A stretch of 26,663 nucleotides of DNA, taken from Alphaproteobacteria bacterium (GTDB lineage Bacteria; Pseudomonadota; Alphaproteobacteria; Elsterales; Elsteraceae). Made by a program: the position numbers and the translations under genes. The notes under the pieces were generated by a model. It did not search any database. It worked only from the letters and a program-made list of their open reading frames with translations, and was not told the DNA's origin. Where the stretch lies: assembly GCA_013297545.1 (NCBI GenBank), contig JAAFHH010000004.1, positions 1 to 26,663 of the forward strand, given 5' to 3'. Shown in pieces: positions 1 to 5,337 of this stretch; position 1 is the stretch's first letter; each line of letters begins with the position of its first letter.

Positions 1-216
1 GAAGAAGCCGGCCCCAAGCCAACCAAACGCTACTTCGTGCTCGGCGGCGATTACGAGGACACCGGCTTTCGCAAGATCGTGCCCGGCACGGTGGAAGAAC
101 GCATCGGCCCGTTCGACAGCTACCAAGACGCCCACGCCGCCTGGCAGTCCCGCGCCTGGGCGACGGTGGACAGCTGCACCAAGCGGTTCCGGATTGTTGA
201 GGAGAGCGTGGTTTAG
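1..216 (+). CDS. DUF4170 family protein, C-terminal part (5' end outside window)
   Basis: The reading frame is open from base 1 to the TAG at 214-216, giving 71 residues with no start codon in the window. The motifs YFVLGGDYEDTGF, EERIGPFDSYQDAHAAW and the ending RFRIVEE match the DUF4170 family, small proteins of unknown function common in Rhodospirillales and relatives. Family members are usually about 75-85 residues, so only a few N-terminal residues should be missing. No catalytic residues are assigned to the family. The next gene, yefM, has its own promoter starting 8 bp after the stop, so the two are probably not one functional unit. The family call rests on remembered motif similarity. 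Confidence 0.75.
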   Translation, partial: EEAGPKPTKRYFVLGGDYEDTGFRKIVPGTVEERIGPFDSYQDAHAAWQSRAWATVDSCTKRFRIVEESVV

Positions 217-224
217 GGGGGGGC

Positions 225-252
225 TTGCTTCTTGTACAAGATCGCGTACAAT
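225..252 (+). promoter_or_regulatory. yefM-yoeB promoter overlapped by YefM-type operator
   Basis: A candidate -35 (TTGCTT, 225-230) and -10 (TACAAT, 247-252) are 16 bp apart. Two hexamers overlap this promoter: TGTACA (233-238) and CGTACA (245-250, one mismatch). Their centres are exactly 12 bp apart. The E. coli yefM-yoeB operator is known to use TGTACA palindromes with 12-bp centre spacing, so autorepression by YefM/YefM-YoeB is expected. The -10 box ends 6 bp before the preferred yefM ATG at 259, implying a leaderless or nearly leaderless mRNA. Confidence 0.7.
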
Positions 253-258
253 AGCCCT

Positions 259-513
259 ATGCACGCCATCTCCTACAGCGACCTTCGCCGCACCTTAGCC
301 GCCACCCTTGATCAGGTGACCGCGGACCATGAGCCCGTGATGATCACCCGCGAGCGGGGCAAGCCCGCCGCCGTGCTGATGTCGATCGAGGATTTTGCGT
401 CCTATGAGGAAACCCGCTACCTGCTGAGCAGCCCCAGGAATGCCAAACGCCTGCTCCAATCGATCGCGGAGTTCGATGAGGGCAAGGGGGTAGAACGGAC
501 ACTCGCGGAGTGA
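259..513 (+). CDS. yefM: YefM antitoxin (Phd/YefM family) of a YefM-YoeB module
   Basis: This is an 84-residue type II antitoxin that should bind and neutralise YoeB and repress its own operon. The N-terminal MHAISYSDLRRTLAATLDQV and the following VMITRERGKPAAVLMS are the Phd/YefM DNA-binding and dimerisation fold. The acidic C-terminal half (EETRYLLSSPRNAKRLL) is the usual toxin-wrapping segment. I chose the ATG at 259. An in-frame TTG at 232 lies inside the operator hexamer and would add nine residues foreign to the family. No Shine-Dalgarno precedes 259, which fits the predicted leaderless transcript. The stop overlaps the yoeB start (GTGA), so translation is coupled. All features look intact. 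Confidence 0.93.
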   Translation: MHAISYSDLRRTLAATLDQVTADHEPVMITRERGKPAAVLMSIEDFASYEETRYLLSSPRNAKRLLQSIAEFDEGKGVERTLAE

Positions 514-764
514 AGCTGGTCTTCACGGAGACCGCCTGGGCGGATTACCTCCACTGGCAGGCAACTGATCGCGCGTTGTTGGAACGCTTGAACCAGCTGA
601 TCAAAGAGACGTCACGCACACCGTTCACCGGCATCGGCAAGCCCGAACCCTTGCGCGGGCAACTCAGCGGGTGGTGGTCCCGCCGCCTGACGCGCGAGCA
701 TCGACTGGTGTATCGGGTGGCGGATGATGCGCTGCACATTGCGCAGTGCCGGTTTCACTATTGA
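510..764 (+). CDS. yoeB: YoeB toxin, ribosome-dependent mRNA interferase
   Basis: This 84-residue RelE-fold endoribonuclease cleaves mRNA in the ribosomal A site when freed from YefM. It starts at a GTG overlapping the yefM stop. The residues known to matter in E. coli YoeB fall at the same positions here: Glu46 (in GKPEPL), Arg65 (in TREHRLVYR), and His83 and Tyr84 at the extreme C-terminus (CRFHY). The length equals the E. coli protein. The gene therefore looks catalytically competent. The stop codon sits in the left arm of a hairpin that probably ends the transcript. The module is complete and is not obviously part of the AT-rich insert that follows. Confidence 0.95.
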   Translation: MKLVFTETAWADYLHWQATDRALLERLNQLIKETSRTPFTGIGKPEPLRGQLSGWWSRRLTREHRLVYRVADDALHIAQCRFHY

Positions 765-791
765 GTGGGTGAGCTACGCTACTCCACTCAA
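761..791. terminator. Hairpin at the yoeB stop, possible bidirectional terminator
   Basis: TTGAGTGG (761-768) and CCACTCAA (784-791) form a perfect 8-bp stem around a 15-nt loop. The left arm contains the yoeB TGA. On the minus strand the right arm contains the TGA that ends the orphan dehydrogenase-like 3' fragment at 792-834. Only a weak T-rich stretch follows on the plus strand, so efficiency is uncertain. Confidence 0.45.
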
Positions 792-834
792 TTCTTCAAA
801 TCATCTATCAGCGCCGACGGGATAACCACGCCAT
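792..834 (-). repeat. Diverged direct repeat, distal copy: orphan duplicate of the comC 3' end
   Basis: This 43-bp segment matches 1790-1832 at 38 of 43 positions by my alignment. On the minus strand it reads GVVIPSALIDDLKN followed by a stop. The genuine comC end reads GVVIPPALMDDLRKRAN. The orphan copy is AT-richer, and reading continues in step to a stop after a 9-bp gap relative to the comC copy. Similarity stops abruptly at 834. I read it as one border of an inserted segment, either the displaced original gene end or a donor copy. Confidence 0.75.
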
Positions 835-840
835 ATGCTT

Positions 841-855
841 GAGTGACTATCACTC
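841..855. terminator. Short perfect hairpin downstream of the insert gene
   Basis: GAGTGA (841-846) and TCACTC (850-855) pair perfectly around a 3-nt loop, 18 bp past the stop of the 874-1644 gene on the minus strand. No U-tract follows in either direction. A role as a weak terminator or mRNA 3'-end structure is only a possibility. Confidence 0.3.
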
Positions 856-873
856 TCTGACGAATACTCTGAG

Positions 874-1644
874 TTAATATATCAAACTTGAAATCCACTC
901 TAGAATTTTCCCGACTAGATCCACAATTTTCGGCAATACAACGCCCGCGATAAAGGTGGCTACGGAACTAAAAGCTTTTTTTACTGTTTCTTTTGTCAAC
1001 TCAGTACTTGCAATATCTCCTAGTATTTTGCCTTTTTCTTTCAGTTTTTCTGCGATCGCTTTTGCTTCTGCGCCATTGTCTACTGGAGTAGCAGGTTGCC
1101 TCTTTAGTGTGCCAAGCAGATCTCGAAGCTCAGCAACTTCTTGAGAAGACAGGCTTGTAGCATCAATAGAGCCGGGAGGATTGTTATGTCCGATACCCGG
1201 GGAACTGGTTAGCTGCGCAAGCGCGTCCTCGAGCCCAGTAATACGCAACTGCATTTCCGCGTAAAGCGAAATTGCATCCGAATAGGTCCTAGTAATTTCT
1301 TGATCTTTATAAATTATTCTTCCGCTAGAGGGGGCCCAATCAAACGCCTCAATCGCGAGACTTTTCACAACATCTTTTATTACATCCTCCGACACGATCC
1401 CAAAAAATACATCTTCAATTATCTCTTGGGCGGAATATGGGCCTCCCCAAATAAAAATATAGCCACCTTCCGCAGATTCATAGAGTGTACTTTCAGCTGG
1501 GTCCTCAAAGTTCTGGAAAAACCAACCGCGGATACTTTCAATAGCCTCTTGATGCGGCATGCTATCGATGTCGTATGGCGGTTCCGATAGCGGGCCGAGT
1601 TGTTCGCTGCCCCAACTTCCCAAATTCGGATATCTTGAGCTCAT
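874..1644 (-). CDS. Uncharacterised protein with IWGGPY and GIGHNNPP motifs and hydrophobic C-terminus
   Basis: This 256-residue protein is the only gene in the small AT-rich insert. The N-terminal region holds GWFFQNFEDPAES, EGGYIFIWGGPYSAQE and a following helical stretch. I remember this arrangement from uncharacterised accessory proteins but cannot name the family. A central GIGHNNPP motif recurs in many alphaproteobacterial accessory and phage-related proteins. It is followed by a charged helical segment (EAKAIAEKLKEKGKI). The last 30 or so residues (FIAGVVLPKIVDLVGKILEW) are hydrophobic and could form a membrane or pore-like helix. I prefer the ATG at 1644; an upstream ATG at 1683 would add 13 mostly basic residues. 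Base composition and codon use differ sharply from neighbouring genes. Function is unknown; a cargo or defence effector is speculation. Confidence 0.7.
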   Translation of the reverse strand: MSSRYPNLGSWGSEQLGPLSEPPYDIDSMPHQEAIESIRGWFFQNFEDPAESTLYESAEGGYIFIWGGPYSAQEIIEDVFFGIVSEDVIKDVVKSLAIEAFDWAPSSGRIIYKDQEITRTYSDAISLYAEMQLRITGLEDALAQLTSSPGIGHNNPPGSIDATSLSSQEVAELRDLLGTLKRQPATPVDNGAEAKAIAEKLKEKGKILGDIASTELTKETVKKAFSSVATFIAGVVLPKIVDLVGKILEWISSLIY

Positions 1645-1686
1645 AGGATTTGGTCGCCTTCTTCTTAAAAAGAAACGCTGCATGCT

Positions 1687-1698
1687 GTGTCATGACAC
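1687..1698. promoter_or_regulatory. Perfect 12-bp palindrome upstream of the insert gene
   Basis: GTGTCATGACAC is a perfect palindrome lying 42 bp upstream of the preferred start at 1644 and just upstream of the alternative ATG at 1683. It could be an operator for a dimeric regulator. No regulator gene is in the insert, and I could not place a convincing -35/-10 pair around it. Confidence 0.35.
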
Positions 1699-1776
1699 CG
1701 CAAATGCGAATCTTTTCTATGTGAATTCGAACTTCCATCTACAGATTTGTCACTATTCCCGCCAAGTCGATCGCGC

Positions 1777-2781
1777 TCAATTTGCCCGCTTCCTCAGATC
1801 ATCCATCAGCGCCGGCGGGATCACCACGCCATCGCGCCGGGCAGCGGCGCGGATACCCAGCCGGCGTTGACCCGGCAGGCGCACGCCGTCTTCGGCGAGC
1901 ATCATGGTCAGGATGGTTTCCACCCGCTCGGCAAAGCGGCCGCCGGACATTGGGCCTGGATCGATCAACACCAGCAGCTGGCCGATGCGCGGGGCATCGC
2001 CGTCCGCTGTGAAGAAGGAGGAGGCCTCGAAGCCGGCGTTGGAGCCGGTCAGCGCTGCGGTCAGCAGCTCGACCATGAGGACGAGGGCCGCACCCTTGGC
2101 ACCGCCCATCGGCAGCATGGTGCCGGCCAAGGCGGCTTTCGCATCCGTCGTCGGCCGGCCTTCGGCGTCGAGCGCCCAGCCTTCCGGGATCGGCTCGCCC
2201 TTTTGGGCGGCGACCATCACCTTGCCGCGGGCGACGAGCGACAGCGACAGGTCGATCACGAGCGGTGGTTGGCTGTTGATGCGCGGGCAGGCGAAGGCAA
2301 TCGGGTTGGTGCCGAACAGCGGCTTGGAGCCACCCCAGGCGGCAATCGCGCCGGGGCTGTTGGAGAAGGCAAGGCCGATGACGCCGGCCTCCGCAATCCG
2401 CTCAACCGCGTAGCCGGCGGCCCCGAAGTGGTGCGAGTTGCCGATCGCGACCGTCACCACGCCGGCTTCGCGCACAATGCCAAGCGCCTCGGCAATCCCA
2501 GCCTCGACGGCGGGAAACGCAAAGCCAGTGCCAGCATCAACGCGTAAGGCCGCGAGACCGACCCGCTCGACGGCGGGCAGGGCGCTGCCATCGACCTTGC
2601 CGCTCTTCACCTGATCGGCATAGGCCGGCAGGCGCGACACACCGTGGGAGGCGAGGCCATCGGCATCCGCCGCGACCAAGGCTTCCGCGGTTGCCTGCGC
2701 GGCAGCCGGATTGGTGCCGGCGCGGGTGAGCACTGTGACTGCGAGCTCCGTTAGAGCCGCAAGGCTGATCCGGTCCGACAT
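1777..2781 (-). CDS. comC: (R)-sulfolactate dehydrogenase, Ldh/malate dehydrogenase family
   Basis: This 334-residue protein belongs to the NAD(P)-dependent Ldh2/MDH-type family, which is distinct from classical lactate dehydrogenase. Characteristic segments are DGLASHGVSRLPAY (His46, Arg50) and GNSHHFGAAGYAVE (residues 114-127, with the conserved His pair). FGTNPIAFACP and MGGAKGAALVLMVELL follow. Family members act on malate, ureidoglycolate, sulfolactate and others. The substrate call comes from context: the gene follows slcC with a TGATG overlap in a suyAB operon. In known sulfolactate degraders ComC reduces sulfopyruvate to (R)-sulfolactate, the SuyAB substrate, usually with NADPH. The last 14-17 codons lie in a 43-bp segment duplicated at 792-834, so this 3' end may have been supplied by an insertion event. 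The protein still looks full length. Confidence 0.88.
   Translation of the reverse strand: MSDRISLAALTELAVTVLTRAGTNPAAAQATAEALVAADADGLASHGVSRLPAYADQVKSGKVDGSALPAVERVGLAALRVDAGTGFAFPAVEAGIAEALGIVREAGVVTVAIGNSHHFGAAGYAVERIAEAGVIGLAFSNSPGAIAAWGGSKPLFGTNPIAFACPRINSQPPLVIDLSLSLVARGKVMVAAQKGEPIPEGWALDAEGRPTTDAKAALAGTMLPMGGAKGAALVLMVELLTAALTGSNAGFEASSFFTADGDAPRIGQLLVLIDPGPMSGGRFAERVETILTMMLAEDGVRLPGQRRLGIRAAARRDGVVIPPALMDDLRKRAN
1790..1832 (-). repeat. Diverged direct repeat, gene-proximal copy inside the comC 3' end
   Basis: This is the GC-rich partner of 792-834, with 38 of 43 positions identical. It encodes GVVIPPALMDDLRK within intact comC. Together the copies bracket about 955 bp (835-1789) carrying one foreign-looking gene. 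This is the layout expected when an element integrates in the 3' end of a protein-coding gene and restores the reading frame, as for elements at icd in enterobacteria. Confidence 0.75.
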
Positions 2782-3704
2782 CAGCGCAGCGCTCCTGCAA
2801 TGCGGTCCGCGATCAGGGTGCTGACGCGGACGTTGCTTTCCTCGGTCACGCCGGCGATGTGCGGCGTCAAGATCAGGTTCGGCACGTCGACCAGCGGCCC
2901 ACCGCCCGGCAGTGGTTCCTTGGCGAACACATCGAGCATCGCCCCACCGATGGTGCCGGCGCGGAGTGCGGCTGCCAGCGCCGCCTCATCCACCACGCCG
3001 CCACGCGCGGCGTTGATCAGGATCGATCCCGGTTTCATGCCGGCGAGACGCTGGGCGTCGATCAGGTTTTCCGTGTCCTTGGTCAAGGGCACGTGCAGGC
3101 TGACGACGTCGCTCTGGGCCAGCAGCTGGTCGAGTTCGACCAACGTGGCGCTGTGTTCGACGAGGGCTGGATCATCCTCGTGCAGGAACGGGTCGTAGGC
3201 GAGGATCGCCATGTCAAACGCGCGGGCGCGACGCGCGACGTGGCGGGCGATCGATCCGAAGCCGACCAGCCCCATGGTGCGGCCATAGCATTCCCGGCCC
3301 ATCAGCCGAGTGCGCGGCCAGGTGCCGGCAGCGACCTCCGCTGTCGCGCCATAGGCACCACGCAGTAGGGTGAGGGCACCGGCCATAACATATTCCGCAA
3401 CCGAAACGTCATTGGCGCCGGTTGCCGGGAACACGGCGATGCGGTGTTTGCCGCAACCTTCCATGTCGATGTTGTCGAGCCCGACGCCGAGCCGGCCGAC
3501 CGCGATCAGCTTCGAGCCCGCCTCGAGCAAGGCGCCGCGCACCTGGGTGCGGTTGCGCACGATCAGTGCCCGCGCGGACGCCACCTCCACCAACAGCCGA
3601 TCTGGTTGATCCACCAGCTTCGGGTCGTAGAGCGTGTCAAACGATTTGGCGAGGCTGGCAACCGCCGCCTCGTCCATGAATTCGGTGATGACGATGTCAG
3701 CCAT
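2781..3704 (-). CDS. slcC: (S)-sulfolactate dehydrogenase, D-2-hydroxyacid dehydrogenase family
   Basis: This 307-residue enzyme has the two-domain D-2-hydroxyacid dehydrogenase fold. The Rossmann motif GFGSIA is at 148-153, with Asp171 at the end of the second strand (AYDPF), which favours NAD+ over NADP+. The catalytic set is Arg234 (NAARGGVVDE), Glu263 (AKEPL) and His282 (TPHIAG). Context in the suyAB operon points to oxidation of (S)-sulfolactate to sulfopyruvate. Paired with ComC it would invert (S)-sulfolactate to the (R) form. The start at 3704 has a GAGG 8 nt upstream. The gene overlaps comC (TGATG) and lies 63 bp after suyB, with a strong hairpin between. A serine or glycerate dehydrogenase would look similar, so the specific name depends on the neighbours. 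Confidence 0.88.
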   Translation of the reverse strand: MADIVITEFMDEAAVASLAKSFDTLYDPKLVDQPDRLLVEVASARALIVRNRTQVRGALLEAGSKLIAVGRLGVGLDNIDMEGCGKHRIAVFPATGANDVSVAEYVMAGALTLLRGAYGATAEVAAGTWPRTRLMGRECYGRTMGLVGFGSIARHVARRARAFDMAILAYDPFLHEDDPALVEHSATLVELDQLLAQSDVVSLHVPLTKDTENLIDAQRLAGMKPGSILINAARGGVVDEAALAAALRAGTIGGAMLDVFAKEPLPGGGPLVDVPNLILTPHIAGVTEESNVRVSTLIADRIAGALR

Positions 3705-3720
3705 AGCAGGCCCTCGGCAC

Positions 3721-3754
3721 CGGCTGGGCAGTCGCGTTCACGACTGCCCAGCCG
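3721..3754. promoter_or_regulatory. Perfect 14-bp intercistronic hairpin between suyB and slcC
   Basis: CGGCTGGGCAGTCG (3721-3734) pairs perfectly with CGACTGCCCAGCCG (3741-3754) around a 6-nt loop. It fills more than half of the 63-bp gap. No U-tract follows in the operon's direction, so I read it as an mRNA stability or processing element, or an attenuator, that could raise suyAB expression over the dehydrogenases. A leaky terminator remains possible. Confidence 0.7.
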
Positions 3755-3767
3755 CGCCGTCGGTAGT

Positions 3768-4940
3768 TTAAGCGGAGCGGTAGAGCTTGGTCATCGAGAA
3801 TTCCCGGTGACCGAGCGCTTCGGCGCAGGTGAAGCGACCGTTGCAGGTGCGCAACATGATGTCGATCAGCTTGTCGCCGGCTTCGTCCATGGTCATTTCC
3901 CGGCGCAGAATGCCCGAGACATCGAGGTCGATGTGTTCTGGCATCAGGCGGGCACTGCGCGGATTGGCGGTCAGCTTGATCACCGGCTCGATCGGGTTGC
4001 CGATGACGTTGCCCTGACCGGTCGGGAACAAGTGGACGACCGCACCGGAAGCCGCCTGCAGGGTCACGCACTCAGCGGCTGCCGAGGAGGTGTCCATGAA
4101 GTAGAGGCCACGGCCAGAAGTCGGCGCCTGCGCCGGCTCCAGCACGTCGATAAACATCGCCTTCTTGCCGATCTTCTGGAAGTTGCCGAAGGCCTTTTCT
4201 TCGATGGTGGTCAGACCACCGGCGATGTTGCCCTTGGTCGGCTGGCTGTCCGACAGATCGTTGGTCTTGTTGGCGTTGATGAAGTCGTTGTACGCGGTCC
4301 AGGTGTCCATGAACTTCTTGGCGATTTCCGGCGTCTTGGCGCGCGTGGCGCAGACGGTTTCGGCACCGGTCAGTTCAGAGGTTTCCCCGAAACAGGTGGT
4401 GGCACCCATTTCGTCGACCTTGTCGATCAAGTTGCCGACGGTCGGGCAGGAGGCCAGACCCGAGGTCGTGTCGCTCTCCCCACACTTGGTGGAGATGTAG
4501 AGTTCATTCAGCCAGCATTCTTCACGCTGCTTTTCGGTCGCGTCTTGCACGAACTGGTGGGCGCGGCGCGAGGCCATTTCGATGACTTTCAAGTCACCAT
4601 GGCCGCTGATCCAAAAGCCTTCGACCTTCTTGCCGGTCTTGGCGATGCCTTCGACCACTTTGCCAGTCCAGCCGGCTTCGATGCCGATCACGATGACCGA
4701 ATGCACATTGGCGTTGGAGCCGGTGCCGATCAGCGTGCGAAAGTGCAGATCGAGATCCGCACCGAACTGCAGGCGGCCGTAGGCGTGCGGGATCGCCATG
4801 GTGCCCTTGATGTTGTTGGCGACGGCCTCAGAGGCGGCGTTCGACAAGTCATCCAGCGGCAGGATCACGACGTGGTTGCGAACACCGACGTTCCCATTTT
4901 CGCGCCGGTAGCCCATGAAACGGGGGATTGCTGAACCCAT
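3768..4940 (-). CDS. suyB: (R)-sulfolactate sulfo-lyase, large (beta) subunit
   Basis: This 390-residue protein is the catalytic subunit of the SuyAB lyase, which cleaves (R)-sulfolactate to pyruvate and sulfite in the cytoplasm. It belongs to the UxaA/altronate-dehydratase-like superfamily. Recognisable segments are GYRRENGNVGVRNHVVILP, HAYGRLQFG and STKCGESDTTSGLASCPTVGN. That last one carries conserved cysteines thought to bind iron or an Fe-S centre in the superfamily. FPTGQGNVIGNPIEPVIKL follows towards the C-terminus. A GTG at 4949 overlaps suyA, but I prefer the ATG at 4940 because a GAGG sits 8 nt upstream. It directly follows suyA, as in described sulfolactate and cysteate degraders. 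The paralogous altronate and galactarate dehydratases are the main alternatives, and the suyA partner with two sulfolactate dehydrogenases argues against them. Confidence 0.93.
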   Translation of the reverse strand: MGSAIPRFMGYRRENGNVGVRNHVVILPLDDLSNAASEAVANNIKGTMAIPHAYGRLQFGADLDLHFRTLIGTGSNANVHSVIVIGIEAGWTGKVVEGIAKTGKKVEGFWISGHGDLKVIEMASRRAHQFVQDATEKQREECWLNELYISTKCGESDTTSGLASCPTVGNLIDKVDEMGATTCFGETSELTGAETVCATRAKTPEIAKKFMDTWTAYNDFINANKTNDLSDSQPTKGNIAGGLTTIEEKAFGNFQKIGKKAMFIDVLEPAQAPTSGRGLYFMDTSSAAAECVTLQAASGAVVHLFPTGQGNVIGNPIEPVIKLTANPRSARLMPEHIDLDVSGILRREMTMDEAGDKLIDIMLRTCNGRFTCAEALGHREFSMTKLYRSA

Positions 4941-4942
4941 GA

Positions 4943-5227
4943 CTACCACCTCTTCGTCTTGATGTTGTGAACGTGGGCGTGGTGGCCCTTGGTGATGTCA
5001 GCAACGGCTTTGCCGATGTCATGACCGTACTTGATGATCGTGTCGCCGGCTTTGATGTCGACCAGCGCGATCTTGTGACCGAGCGCGATCGCTTCGCGGG
5101 CGATCATCTTCAAAGTGCCGTCGGTATCCACCTGCCAGCCAGTGATTTCCTGGCCAGCCTCCACGCCTTCAACTGTGATCACGCCCACGGTGTCCGTGGT
5201 TTCGTGAACTAGGAAATGGTTCGTCAT
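4943..5227 (-). CDS. suyA: (R)-sulfolactate sulfo-lyase, small (alpha) subunit
   Basis: This 94-residue SAF-domain protein is the small subunit of the SuyAB lyase. The sequence has the expected segments DTVGVITVEGVEAG, HKIALVDIKAGDTIIKYG, IGKAV and the C-terminal HAHVHNIKTKRW. In fused altronate-dehydratase relatives this region is an N-terminal domain; here it is a separate gene, as is usual for SuyA. It is the first gene of the minus-strand operon, with GGGGGAGG immediately before the ATG as a strong ribosome binding site. A TTGACC (5292 to 5287 on the minus strand) could be a -35, but no good -10 follows at the right distance. No regulator gene (SlcR-like) is adjacent. Confidence 0.92.
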   Translation of the reverse strand: MTNHFLVHETTDTVGVITVEGVEAGQEITGWQVDTDGTLKMIAREAIALGHKIALVDIKAGDTIIKYGHDIGKAVADITKGHHAHVHNIKTKRW

Positions 5228-5337
5228 GCCTCCCCCGCGATGTTGTGTGTTGGTCCCGCGTGACCCTTAGCGCGCGCCGGGTGCGGGGTCAACGCGAGCA
5301 TGCGCTGTTGAAACGGCGGGGCTCAGGCGTGCAGCAC

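Noticed and set aside
232..258. TTG start of yefM at 232
   Set aside because: It lies within the operator hexamer and -10 region, has no ribosome binding site and adds residues not found in YefM proteins.
3444..4934. 496-codon open frame on the plus strand opposite suyB and the start of slcC
   Set aside because: It is the antisense shadow of strongly recognisable genes; its translation is His/Asp/Gly-rich low-complexity sequence typical of GC-rich antisense frames.
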